DNA from: Bombilactobacillus mellifer
Lineage (GTDB): Bacteria > Bacillota > Bacilli > Lactobacillales > Lactobacillaceae
DNA length: 64,000 nucleotides
Assembly (NCBI RefSeq): GCF_000970795.1
Contig: NZ_KQ034028.1
Location: 1,085,839-1,149,838, forward strand
Direction: 5' to 3'
Notes under the pieces: model-generated
Databases searched by the model: none
The model's input: only the letters and a program-made list of their open reading frames with translations
Told to the model about the DNA's origin: nothing
Position numbers and translations under genes: made by a program
In this document: positions 1 to 7,392 of the stretch, piece by piece
How the letters are laid out: every line of letters begins with the position of its first letter
How positions within the stretch are numbered: position 1 is the stretch's first letter

Positions 1-297
1 TCACAAAGCACTAATGAATCCGATGATAATCCCGTGGTGTTTGTAGGCCATAATAATCATCAGCTGCGCAAGTCTCAGATTCAATTGGCGATTGGAATAA
101 ATAATTTAAATAGGTTATCAGGGGACGTCGTGTTAGATACCGATTTTAAACCGATCATTCAGTACAGTCCAAGCAGCAATAATTTTAAATATACGTTTAA
201 TAGTCAGTTTAAATTGAGTACTTATAATTCAGTAGTCTATTTGCCAGACAGTTACCGCGCAACTATTGAATATCAAGTAATCCATTCCGTGAAATAA
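1..297 (+). CDS. C-terminal end of a probable secreted/surface protein (5' partial)
   Basis: The frame is open from base 1 and stops at 295-297, so only the last 98 residues of a longer protein are visible. GTG codons at 34 and 37 are internal, not a start. The segment has alternating polar and hydrophobic stretches and ends in a Tyr-rich beta-strand-like tail (YRATIEYQV). This resembles the C-terminal beta domain of WxL-type or other Gram-positive surface proteins, but no WxL motif is visible in this part. No membrane anchor or LPXTG is present. The protein fold is an inference; only the reading frame and its terminator at 320-346 are solid. Confidence 0.55.
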   Translation, partial: SQSTNESDDNPVVFVGHNNHQLRKSQIQLAIGINNLNRLSGDVVLDTDFKPIIQYSPSSNNFKYTFNSQFKLSTYNSVVYLPDSYRATIEYQVIHSVK

Positions 298-319
298 TTG
301 AGAGCTATTTTGATTGATG

Positions 320-346
320 AGTGTAGTTTTTACTACACTTTTTTTG
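320..346 (+). terminator. Rho-independent terminator of the partial surface gene
   Basis: Stem AGTGTAG/CTACACT with a short T/A loop is followed by a run of seven T, 23 bases after the stop codon. Confidence 0.8.
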
Positions 347-398
347 TCCATTAAGATGTTCGTAAGTGATTACTGTTACATATACTTGGATAAAACTT

Positions 399-650
399 TT
401 ATAAATAAATAAAGTCTAAAAGCATTCTTATAAGTACTCCAATGAGACATAGAAACAGTATTGGGATGATTTTTCGATCGGCATACTTTAAAAGTTCTTC
501 AGCTAACATGATTTTCAAGTAAGACGGGTATTGGTTGCTTGTTTGGGCTAGTTCCCATTTGATCTCGGTAAATGAAGAATATAACTTTATATTTCTTTTG
601 CGGAAGTGGATGTAAACAGCTTTTTTTACATTCTGTCTTGGTTTAATACA
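399..650 (-). pseudogene. Possible remnant of a small membrane protein gene without a usable start
   Basis: A minus-strand frame stays open for about 90 codons up to roughly 670 and ends with TAA at 399-401. It has no ATG, GTG or TTG until late: TTG near 515-517 and ATG at 507-509, neither with a Shine-Dalgarno sequence. The translation looks protein-like: a basic, aromatic N-terminal half, then AEELLKYADRK, then a C-terminal hydrophobic helix (IIPILFLCLIGVLIRMLLD). It could be a 5'-truncated gene, a gene with a non-standard start, or chance. I do not recognise a family. Confidence 0.3.
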
Positions 651-768
651 ATTATTATTATAAAATGTAATCCCAATTTACTATCCTAGCAACTTCGTTA
701 CGATAAAATTAAGAGTAATAAAAATGTGACCCCCAAAATGAATAACTTCTGGAGATCACACTAATAGT

Positions 769-840
769 TGGGTATGTAGGGCTCGAACCTACAAATTACG
801 GATTCAGAGTCCGTTGCCTTACCGATTTGGCGAATACCCA
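769..840 (-). tRNA. tRNA-Gln (anticodon CUG)
   Basis: The reverse complement folds as a 72-nt cloverleaf. The acceptor stem is TGGGTAT/ATACCCA, the D-arm contains AAATCGGTAAGGC, and the anticodon stem CGGA/TCCG carries loop CTCTGAA, giving anticodon CTG. The T-arm is GTAGG-TTCGAGC-CCTAC. CCA is not encoded. The acceptor stem starting with T is usual for glutamine tRNAs. Confidence 0.93.
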
Positions 841-981
841 ATTTCACAACACAAAAATCATACCTAAAATTTGAGCGCTTGTCAATATCAGATTTGCAAA
901 AAATTCCCTGCAGCACAAAAATCGCTTGCAACGCTAAAATTCTATACAATGAACTGGAATAGATCAAAGGAGTATACAAAA

Positions 982-1443
982 ATGATTTTTGGTATCGATA
1001 TTCTTGGTTGCTTAGGTTTTATCTTAATAATCGAATTGTTCGGAGGTCTGTCTGCTTGGGCGAGTGGTAATTTAAAAACGAATTACGCCCAAATGAAAAA
1101 ACCACCTTTAGCTCCCCCGGCGAAACTTTTCGGTTGGGTCTGGCCGCTGCTTTTTATTTTGATTGGTTTATACGGTTATTTGATCTTTAATCAAGCTCGT
1201 TTGCACTTACAAATTATTTTTTGTTTACAACTATTGATTAACTTTAGTTGGACTATTATTTTCTTTAAATTTCGACAGTATTGGCTTAGCAGTGGTCTAG
1301 TACTCGTTTTGGATTGCCTGGTGGGAATACTGATTTATCAAACGGGATTACAATGGCCTTTAGTTGCACTTTTGTTAATACCCTACTTCCTGTGGTTACT
1401 TTTTGCTACTTATTTAGCGCTGGGCGTGGCTTTTTCTAATTAA
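982..1443 (+). CDS. tspO: TspO/MBR family membrane protein
   Basis: A 153-residue protein of the TspO/MBR (tryptophan-rich sensory protein) family, five-helix membrane proteins that bind porphyrins and, in some bacteria, affect stress responses. Five hydrophobic helices are visible. Family marks are the Pro-rich first loop (KKPPLAPPAKLFGWVWPLLF), the GLYGYLIF helix and the NFSWTIIFF segment. The reading frame extends upstream to 871, but the ATG at 982 follows AAAGGAG at 966-972 and begins the family-typical hydrophobic N-terminus, so that start was chosen. A TATACAAT box at 943-950 may be the -10 element, with no good -35. The gene stands alone. The ligand in this organism is unknown. Confidence 0.85.
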   Translation: MIFGIDILGCLGFILIIELFGGLSAWASGNLKTNYAQMKKPPLAPPAKLFGWVWPLLFILIGLYGYLIFNQARLHLQIIFCLQLLINFSWTIIFFKFRQYWLSSGLVLVLDCLVGILIYQTGLQWPLVALLLIPYFLWLLFATYLALGVAFSN

Positions 1444-1544
1444 TATTAATCCTTCAAAATACTCCTGAATTTTTTAAGTTTGAAGTTTTTAAGAATAAAT
1501 TCTAAATAAACTCTAAACATTATTAGACAAATTTCATTTTATAC

Positions 1545-1573
1545 TTGCATTCTCTGCTCCCTTAGTTTAAGAT
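1545..1573 (+). promoter_or_regulatory. Candidate promoter for the leader peptide/EIIC transcript
   Basis: TTGCAT (1545-1550), a 17-base spacer and TAAGAT (1568-1573) predict a start near 1580, about 24 bases before the leader ATG. The -10 box is only a partial match. Confidence 0.45.
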
Positions 1574-1603
1574 ACAATTATTCAAATGAGTAGGAGTTAA
1601 ATT

Positions 1604-1705
1604 ATGCTAGACTTGTTAACTAACAACATTAAACATTTGAATTTACATCAATATTACTTTTGGTATCTTCAGAGTAATCTGTGGAGCCAGAAGTTTTGTT
1701 GGTGA
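1604..1705 (+). CDS. Putative 33-residue leader peptide rich in aromatic residues
   Basis: ATG at 1604 follows AGGAG (1592-1596) at good spacing, and the frame ends with TGA at 1703-1705. The second half is strikingly aromatic: a YYFWY cluster (codons 1652-1666), Trp at 1682-1684, and the ending KFCW with its last Trp codon next to the stop. That makes three Trp, three Tyr and two Phe within 17 residues. This composition and its position just before a mutually exclusive hairpin set are what is seen in amino-acid attenuator leaders. I infer a regulatory rather than enzymatic role. The main caution is that the stop lies 18 bases before the first pairing segment, farther than in the E. coli trp leader. 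Confidence 0.6.
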   Translation: MLDLLTNNIKHLNLHQYYFWYLQSNLWSQKFCW

Positions 1706-1723
1706 TTTTAACTTACAAATTTT

Positions 1724-1816
1724 CCCTCACAGATTAGTACGATTAAGGTGAGGGATCTGATAATAGATAATTATTTAGTGCCCCTCACCGTAGCTGCAAT
1801 CGGTGAGGGCTTTTTT
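1724..1816 (+). promoter_or_regulatory. Four-segment transcription attenuator upstream of the EIIC-like gene
   Basis: Four complementary segments lie in order: CCCTCAC (1724-1730), GTGAGGG (1748-1754), CCCTCACCG (1782-1790) and CGGTGAGGG (1801-1809), the last followed by C and six T. Segments 3 and 4 form a strong intrinsic terminator 23 bases before the EIIC start codon. Segment 2 can pair with 1, leaving the terminator free, or with 3, destroying it. This is the logic of an amino-acid operon attenuator. What is seen is the repeated complementarity; that it is switched by leader translation is inference. Confidence 0.75.
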
Positions 1817-1838
1817 GTGAAATAAAGGAGTGGAAATT

Positions 1839-2888
1839 ATGAAAAAAGGGAAATTGGGGCCCAAAATAATTATGGATACGCTCAATGGCTTATCGATTGG
1901 TATTATTGTGGCCTTAGTTCCAGGAGCTTTAATTAATCAGCTGGTGAAAGCACTTTTGCCTATCGCACCACAATTAAACATTATCTTACAATTAACCGGT
2001 CTTGCTGCGATCATGATGCCCGTCGTTAGTGGTGCGTGTGTGGGTATTATTGGCAAATTAACCCCCATTCAAACAGCTTCGATCGCTTTAGCTGCTGTCG
2101 CGGGTGCGGGCAACTTTCAATTCACTAAGCAAGGTTTCATTGCTCAAGGATCGGGTGATGTTATTAACACGGCCATTACTATTATGATTGCTTATCTCAT
2201 TGTTCAACTCATTGGTCAGGCCTTAAAAGCTTATACCATTTTATTAGTTCCGCTTATTGTGGTAATTGTGGGTGGCGGCATTGGTCATTTAACTTTACAG
2301 CCCATCAGTACGATTACTAAGGCCATTGGCCTCGTCGTTAATCAATTAAGCACTCTCCAACCAATTATAATGGGTATTTTAATTGGTGTTATCTTTGCTT
2401 TATTAATTGTTTCACCTATTTCATCTGTCGGTATTGCGACAGCCATTAACTTACATGGTATTGCCGCCGGTTCTGCGAGCGTTGGAATAGTAGCAGCCAG
2501 CTTTGCTCTGGCAATTTATGGTTGGAAAGTAAATAGCATTGGGACTTCTTTAGCTCATTTTTTGGGCTCTCCGAAAATGCAAATGGCTAATCTCATGCCG
2601 CATCCCAAGTTATTAATTCCGATGTCCGTCAATGCAGCTCTACTAGGGGGCTTGGCCGCCGGCTTACACATTACCGGCACTCCTACGACAGCCGGCTTTG
2701 GTTTTTCCGGGTTAATCGGCCCCCTAACTGCGCTACAAGGTATGGATTCCAATAGTTTTGCCAATATTTGTTTAGTCACTTTAATCTATTTAGTTTTACC
2801 GATTGCTTTAGGACTAGTAAGTAATTTTATCTTCTATCGTCAATTAAACTTCTTTAAACCCCAAGACTTTGCATTAAACTATGAATAA
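1839..2888 (+). CDS. PTS_EIIC_2-family integral membrane protein (putative transporter)
   Basis: A 349-residue, very hydrophobic protein with about ten membrane segments, rich in Gly, Ala and Ile. It matches the stand-alone PTS_EIIC_2 type (PF13303), often labelled 'PTS sugar transporter subunit IIC', although no EIIA or EIIB domain and no phosphotransfer residue is visible here. Recognisable features are the conserved GACVGIIGKLTP loop, the SPISSVGIA turn and the GTPTTAGFGFSGLIGP segment. GTG at 1830 overlaps the Shine-Dalgarno sequence, so ATG at 1839 behind AAAGGAG was chosen. The substrate is unknown. The aromatic leader peptide upstream hints at an amino-acid or aromatic-compound link rather than sugar, but that is inference. 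Confidence 0.75.
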   Translation: MKKGKLGPKIIMDTLNGLSIGIIVALVPGALINQLVKALLPIAPQLNIILQLTGLAAIMMPVVSGACVGIIGKLTPIQTASIALAAVAGAGNFQFTKQGFIAQGSGDVINTAITIMIAYLIVQLIGQALKAYTILLVPLIVVIVGGGIGHLTLQPISTITKAIGLVVNQLSTLQPIIMGILIGVIFALLIVSPISSVGIATAINLHGIAAGSASVGIVAASFALAIYGWKVNSIGTSLAHFLGSPKMQMANLMPHPKLLIPMSVNAALLGGLAAGLHITGTPTTAGFGFSGLIGPLTALQGMDSNSFANICLVTLIYLVLPIALGLVSNFIFYRQLNFFKPQDFALNYE

Positions 2889-2924
2889 ATATTGCAACTA
2901 AAAAAAAATATTGTATTTTATCTC

Positions 2925-2954
2925 AGCCGACATTAAAATAATGTTGGCTTGTTT
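2925..2954 (+). terminator. Terminator after the EIIC-like gene
   Basis: A ten-base stem AGCCGACATT/AATGTTGGCT (one G-T pair) is followed by TGTTTT, 36 bases after the stop. Confidence 0.7.
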
Positions 2955-3004
2955 TATACCAATTTTGAACCAAAAAAATAGTTATAATTAAAATAACGTT
3001 TATC

Positions 3005-3033
3005 TTGACAAATTCCTTATTATAACTGATAAC
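3005..3033 (+). promoter_or_regulatory. Candidate promoter for the tandem small ORFs
   Basis: Perfect TTGACA (3005-3010), 17-base spacer, GATAAC (3028-3033). The only genes downstream before a hairpin are the small ORFs at 3052 and 3144. Confidence 0.45.
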
Positions 3034-3051
3034 ATATTATTAAAGTAGGTG

Positions 3052-3141
3052 ATGAACAGCGTATTATTGTTAAATTTTTTGAATGCTTCCAACATGCCAA
3101 ATGTTGAGGTTTTTCAAACCAAAATCTATAAAGGGCGATAA
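3052..3141 (+). CDS. Possible 29-residue peptide upstream of the 59-residue ORF
   Basis: ATG at 3052 follows AGGTG almost without a gap, and the frame ends with TAA at 3139-3141, two bases before the ATG at 3144. The Shine-Dalgarno sequence of the next ORF (AAAGGGCG) lies inside its last codons, an arrangement that would couple translation of the two. A small hairpin CAACAT/ATGTTG followed by GGTTTTT (3090-3112) sits in its 3' half and could act as an attenuator. No family is recognised. It may be a chance frame. Confidence 0.3.
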   Translation: MNSVLLLNFLNASNMPNVEVFQTKIYKGR

Positions 3142-3143
3142 TT

Positions 3144-3323
3144 ATGAAAATGGATAATGAAGTTAACTTCAATGCTTTCCCTAAAAGCTATATTCAAGCA
3201 CTGACAATTTTATATCTCAACAATCAAGATCTTTCTGAAGCTACTCCTGAAGATATCACTAATCTTTATTTTGATACTATTCGGCGAGTAATTCGCGCTA
3301 GTAATGACTATCGTAATCAGTAA
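3144..3323 (+). CDS. Small conserved-looking hypothetical protein (59 residues)
   Basis: ATG at 3144 is preceded by AAAGGGCG and the frame ends with TAA at 3321-3323. The product is soluble and mostly helical: FPKSYIQALTILYLNNQDL, then a TPEDITNLYFDTIRRVIR segment. The composition (charged, no Cys, amphipathic helices) and an 'FPxxYxQAL...LYL' pattern resemble short uncharacterised proteins I associate with lactobacilli, but I cannot name a family with certainty. A hairpin ends the unit at 3454-3488. Function unknown. Confidence 0.65.
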   Translation: MKMDNEVNFNAFPKSYIQALTILYLNNQDLSEATPEDITNLYFDTIRRVIRASNDYRNQ

Positions 3324-3453
3324 TTAAAAAAATCAAAATTCTTGATTATCAATTTTTACGGGCTATAAGTGCGTAGCCTTAATTATCGCCAAAAAGATAA
3401 CTATGTAATCTTTCCCCTTAAGATTTATTAAATTCAATATTTGAACCGTCTTT

Positions 3454-3488
3454 AAGCCCTCTATTCCATTTATGAAATGAGGGCTTTG
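3454..3488 (+). terminator. Hairpin downstream of the small ORF
   Basis: Stem AAGCCCTC/GAGGGCTT with a 17-base loop, followed only by TGTTATAT, so it is a moderate terminator. Confidence 0.5.
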
Positions 3489-3512
3489 TTATATCGAAAT
3501 TAAAAATAAGTT

Positions 3513-3541
3513 TTGACAAGGATTAGTATTATTTCTAATAG
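3513..3541 (+). promoter_or_regulatory. Strong-looking promoter about 230 bases before pepX
   Basis: TTGACA (3513-3518), 17-base spacer, TAATAG (3536-3541). The DNA between here and pepX holds no credible ORF. A weak hairpin GATAA/TTGTC followed by T5 lies near 3663-3682, so the promoter could make a short RNA or a long pepX leader. Confidence 0.4.
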
Positions 3542-3736
3542 AAGAATGCAAAATAGACCTTTAATTGCTACAGATTTTGCTTCTTGTAATAAAGCGCAAG
3601 TAACGATCTCCGATCTAGGACAAAATCCGCCTTTATCATGCTATGAGCATTAAAAATGTGTGATAACAGTGTTGTCTTTTTAATTTAAAAGATTAATTGC
3701 CAATGTCATTTTTTCAATGCTGTTGCTATCTAAAAA

Positions 3737-3746
3737 TTGCTATAAT
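3737..3746 (+). promoter_or_regulatory. Extended -10 promoter of pepX
   Basis: TTGCTATAAT: TATAAT (3741-3746) preceded by TG at the extended -10 position, 30 bases before the pepX ATG. No clear -35. Confidence 0.5.
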
Positions 3747-3775
3747 TAAATTATTCTAGCTATCGAGGTTTTCCT

Positions 3776-6205
3776 ATGAAATTAAATCAATTTGCTCTAC
3801 GGCCCACAACTTTTGAAGAAGAAGTCATTGAATTACAACGGATTCGTTTCCTGCCAAAGGATTTTTCCCAATGGTCCAGTACGTTTGCTTTAAGCTATTT
3901 GTTAAAACGTAGTTTCCCGGAAACCACAGAAGAATCCAGCTTGCAGGCTAAATTAGAGGCTTTATTTGCCACTCCTACTGACAACATTGTGGATTATTTA
4001 CAGCAGAATCTAGTCACCGCCAAAGTATTTTATAATGTGTATTTCCAATTACTAGGTTTTATTCCGGAAGTCGATTTCCCTTTAAATGATCCATTACGCA
4101 TAACCTCTCAAGTAAATTATCCCCAATTTACTCATTCCCACTTATCACCAGCAGAGATTATTTCCGGCTGGTATCAATTATTAATTACGCATACAGTAAA
4201 TGGACAAACATTTTTAGACGAATTAACCAATCGCGGTTATTTTCAAGAACAAATGACCTCTTCAACTACTCCGCGACCGCTATTTTTCAATGGTAAAGCC
4301 CAAGCTGTCTTTGATACACATCGCTTGATTCGGGAAGTGGTTTATGTGGAATCGCCACAAGATAGTGATCACGATGGTCAACGGGACTTATTGAAAGTCA
4401 ACATTATTCGCCCGGTGGAATCTAATCAACAACCTGTTCCGGTTCTATATACTGCTTCCCCTTATGATCAAGGGACTAACGATTACGAAGGTGAACAATT
4501 AACGCATAATGTAAACACACCTTTGACGGTAAAAGCCCCGCAAGCTAATACTCTTCATCAGACAAGCCAATCCACATCATTGAATCTTCCTCCTGCTCGA
4601 GATGCTCAGAATAATACACGCCAAACAGTGGAAAGCTTCAACTCTAATTATGACTACAGTTTAAATAATTATTTTTTAGCCCGGGGCTTTGCAGTAATCT
4701 ATGCAGCCGGTATCGGTACCAAAGATTCCCAAGGATGGCGGACTTGTGGTGATCAACAAGAAACCATTTCTACGGTAGCCATTATTGAATGGCTAACCGG
4801 CCAACGCACTGCTTTTACAACCCCCAGTGCCCAAAAGGCGATTACTGCCTGGTGGTGTAATCAAAAAGTCGCGATGACCGGTCGATCTTACTTAGGAACT
4901 TTAGCTATTGCAGCAGCTACTACAGGAATAAGCGGTTTAAAAACCATTATTTCCGAAGCAGCTATTTCCAGTTGGTATGACTATTATCGAGAACATGGTT
5001 TGGTAGTAGCCCCCGGAGGATTCCCAGGTGAAGATGCTGATGTTTTGGCTGAAGAAACCTTTTCCCGGCAAAAAAATGCCAAAGATTATTTAACAATCAA
5101 AGATGCCTGGCACAATCAACTGCGACAAATCGGACAGGGTCAAGAACGCAGTAGTGGTAATTATACTGACTTTTGGGAACAACGTAATTACCGCCATCAA
5201 CTGCAGCAGATCACGGCCGACATCATCATGGTTCATGGTTTAAATGACTGGAACGTTAAACCTAAAAATGTTTACAAATTCTGGCATGCATTGCAACCCT
5301 TACCAGTTAAGCAAAAACTTATTTTACATCAAGGACCCCATATTTATATTAATGATTTTCGCTCCCTGGATTTTACAGATATGATGAATTTATGGTTATC
5401 ATACAAGTTGTACGATCTAGACAATCAGGCAGATCAGATTTTACCGGATGTATTAATTCAAGATAACGCCCAACCAGAAACTTGGTCTACTCAAAGTGAT
5501 TGGCCGCAAAATACTGATTCAATATGTACTTATCAGTTTCAACCGGAAACCTTAACTAAGCAGGCAGCTTCTCAATCCTCGATCATGCAATATAATGATC
5601 AGTTACCAGCCCCCTTATTTAAGTACTATACGCAGCATTTGCAACAATGGGAACACGATCTAATGTCCGTACAAGCAGAACCATTAAAAGCGCACCGTTT
5701 AATTTTTCAGACCCCGCCACTCAATCAACCATTACTAATCGAAGGACGTCCTGAAATTCGTCTCAAAATTGCTAGTAGTCAAAATTTAGGTTTAGTCAGT
5801 GTTCGTTTAGTCGATTATGGTAATTTCCGGCGATTATCAGCATTACCTACGACGCTGGCTACCCAAGCTTCTGATTTGGGCTATCAATATCAAAAAGTGG
5901 ATTTACGTGAATATTTATTGCAAAAAAAACCTACTGCATACCAATTGATTTCTTTGGGACATCTCAATTTGCAAAACCGCACTCGGCTGACGCAAGTAAA
6001 ATCCGTAGTAGCGCAACAATATTATTCATTAGTTTGGCAATTACAACCCACTCACTATCGTTTACTTGCCGGACACCAATTGGGTTTAATTGTCTATGCC
6101 ACTGACTTTCAAATGACAATTCGTGGTAACCAAGCAATAACTTATAACTTGGATTTACAAGGCTGTCAGTTGAAGTTAAACGTTAATCCGGATAGTTTAC
6201 TTTAG
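3776..6205 (+). CDS. pepX: X-prolyl dipeptidyl aminopeptidase PepX
   Basis: An 809-residue cytoplasmic serine peptidase of family S15. It removes X-Pro dipeptides from the N-terminus of peptides and is a hallmark of lactic acid bacteria feeding on protein. The N-terminal helical domain typical of lactic PepX comes first, then the alpha/beta-hydrolase core. The nucleophile is Ser371 in GRSYLG, the acid lies in the GLNDWNVKP segment and the His in the HQGPHIYI segment. A C-terminal jelly-roll domain follows. Length fits the family (about 790-810). ATG at 3776 follows a weak GAGG. The gene is monocistronic and shares a two-way terminator with asd. Confidence 0.96.
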   Translation: MKLNQFALRPTTFEEEVIELQRIRFLPKDFSQWSSTFALSYLLKRSFPETTEESSLQAKLEALFATPTDNIVDYLQQNLVTAKVFYNVYFQLLGFIPEVDFPLNDPLRITSQVNYPQFTHSHLSPAEIISGWYQLLITHTVNGQTFLDELTNRGYFQEQMTSSTTPRPLFFNGKAQAVFDTHRLIREVVYVESPQDSDHDGQRDLLKVNIIRPVESNQQPVPVLYTASPYDQGTNDYEGEQLTHNVNTPLTVKAPQANTLHQTSQSTSLNLPPARDAQNNTRQTVESFNSNYDYSLNNYFLARGFAVIYAAGIGTKDSQGWRTCGDQQETISTVAIIEWLTGQRTAFTTPSAQKAITAWWCNQKVAMTGRSYLGTLAIAAATTGISGLKTIISEAAISSWYDYYREHGLVVAPGGFPGEDADVLAEETFSRQKNAKDYLTIKDAWHNQLRQIGQGQERSSGNYTDFWEQRNYRHQLQQITADIIMVHGLNDWNVKPKNVYKFWHALQPLPVKQKLILHQGPHIYINDFRSLDFTDMMNLWLSYKLYDLDNQADQILPDVLIQDNAQPETWSTQSDWPQNTDSICTYQFQPETLTKQAASQSSIMQYNDQLPAPLFKYYTQHLQQWEHDLMSVQAEPLKAHRLIFQTPPLNQPLLIEGRPEIRLKIASSQNLGLVSVRLVDYGNFRRLSALPTTLATQASDLGYQYQKVDLREYLLQKKPTAYQLISLGHLNLQNRTRLTQVKSVVAQQYYSLVWQLQPTHYRLLAGHQLGLIVYATDFQMTIRGNQAITYNLDLQGCQLKLNVNPDSLL

Positions 6206-6277
6206 TGGTAGGAGCTGTTCATTTTCTGAAGTTAAATCTTGTTTAAATTTTTGAAGACTCATTTTAAAATCACAATC

Positions 6278-6319
6278 AAAAAGGATCGTTCGCTTTTTCA
6301 ATCACGAACGATCCTTTTT
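6278..6319. terminator. Bidirectional terminator between pepX and the dap operon
   Basis: A 15-base perfect stem (AAAAAGGATCGTTCG and its complement) separates two convergent units. T-runs are present on both strands. Confidence 0.9.
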
Positions 6320-6327
6320 GAGTAGAC

Positions 6328-7392
6328 TTAAGGAACCCGAACTAAATCTTGATTTACTAATTCTTCAGCAATTTGGACTGTATTCCATGCAGCTCCTTTT
6401 AAGAGATTATCTGAGACCACCCACATGTGAAAAGCTCCTGGGTTTTCTGCGTCGGCCCGCACGCGGCCGACAAAGGTTTGGCGACTGCCAGCTGCTTGAA
6501 TGGGTTGCGGATAAATTTGATGTTGTGGATCATCTTGCAGCGTAATTCCCGGTGCTTGTTTTAAAATGGCCTGAAGTTGCGCAACAGTGGCTGTATGATC
6601 AGCCAATTGGAAATAAACTGCTTCACCATGACCAATTACAACTGGTACCCGGACGCAAGTAGCTGTCACTTTTATAGCTTCAGCGTCCATATCGTTCAGC
6701 ATGATTTTTTTGGTTTCATGAATCATTTTCCATTCTTCATGAGAATAACCATCGGTTTCAAAGACGTCAATTTGTGGTAATAAATTAAAGGCGATCGGAT
6801 AATGTTGAGCATCGCTTGCGGTCGGTAAAATCTCTGGCGTGTAAGCTTGCTTATCTAACTGGGCTTGAGTTTCGTCTAATAATTCTTGCCATGCACGCCG
6901 CCCAGCACCCGAAACTGCCTGGTAAGTGGATACTACCACTTGTTGTAATCCAAAGCGCTGGCGTAAAGGTTCCAACGCGACTACCATTTGAATAGTAGAA
7001 CAATTCGGATTGGCAATAATGCCATGATGGTATTTTAACTGTTGGGCATTGACTTCTGGTACCACTAAAGGGACTTGCGGATCCATACGAAAAGCACTCG
7101 TATTATCTACACAAACTGCTCCCCGTTTCACTGCTTCTGGTAAGAATTGTTTTGAGACGGAGCCCCCCGCAGACGCAAGAACTAAATCCACATTTTCAAA
7201 AACTTCTGGTCGAGCTTCTTCTACGGTTAATGTTTGATCTGCAAACTTTAATTTTTTGCCAGCAGAACGAGCGGAAGCCAATAATTTGACTTGCTTTAAA
7301 GGAATTTTGGACTGTGCTAATTGTTCCATTAAGCGCGTCCCGACTGCTCCTGTCGCACCTAAAATAGCAACAGTATAATCCCTACTAGGCAT
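6328..7392 (-). CDS. asd: Aspartate-semialdehyde dehydrogenase
   Basis: A 354-residue NADPH-dependent enzyme that reduces aspartyl phosphate to aspartate semialdehyde, the precursor of DAP, lysine, threonine and methionine. The Rossmann motif GATGAVG is near residue 10, the catalytic Cys lies in NPNCST, and SGAGR and the conserved HEEWKM segment follow. The frame runs 12 codons further upstream, but ATG at 7392 follows GAGGGAGG and gives the normal N-terminus, and it overlaps the end of patA by 8 bases. It is the last gene of the seven-gene minus-strand operon and is translationally coupled to patA. Confidence 0.95.
   Translation of the reverse strand: MPSRDYTVAILGATGAVGTRLMEQLAQSKIPLKQVKLLASARSAGKKLKFADQTLTVEEARPEVFENVDLVLASAGGSVSKQFLPEAVKRGAVCVDNTSAFRMDPQVPLVVPEVNAQQLKYHHGIIANPNCSTIQMVVALEPLRQRFGLQQVVVSTYQAVSGAGRRAWQELLDETQAQLDKQAYTPEILPTASDAQHYPIAFNLLPQIDVFETDGYSHEEWKMIHETKKIMLNDMDAEAIKVTATCVRVPVVIGHGEAVYFQLADHTATVAQLQAILKQAPGITLQDDPQHQIYPQPIQAAGSRQTFVGRVRADAENPGAFHMWVVSDNLLKGAAWNTVQIAEELVNQDLVRVP

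Noticed and set aside
761-979. 72-codon minus-strand ORF over the tRNA gene
   Set aside because: It contains the whole tRNA-Gln and the tspO leader, so it is a shadow.
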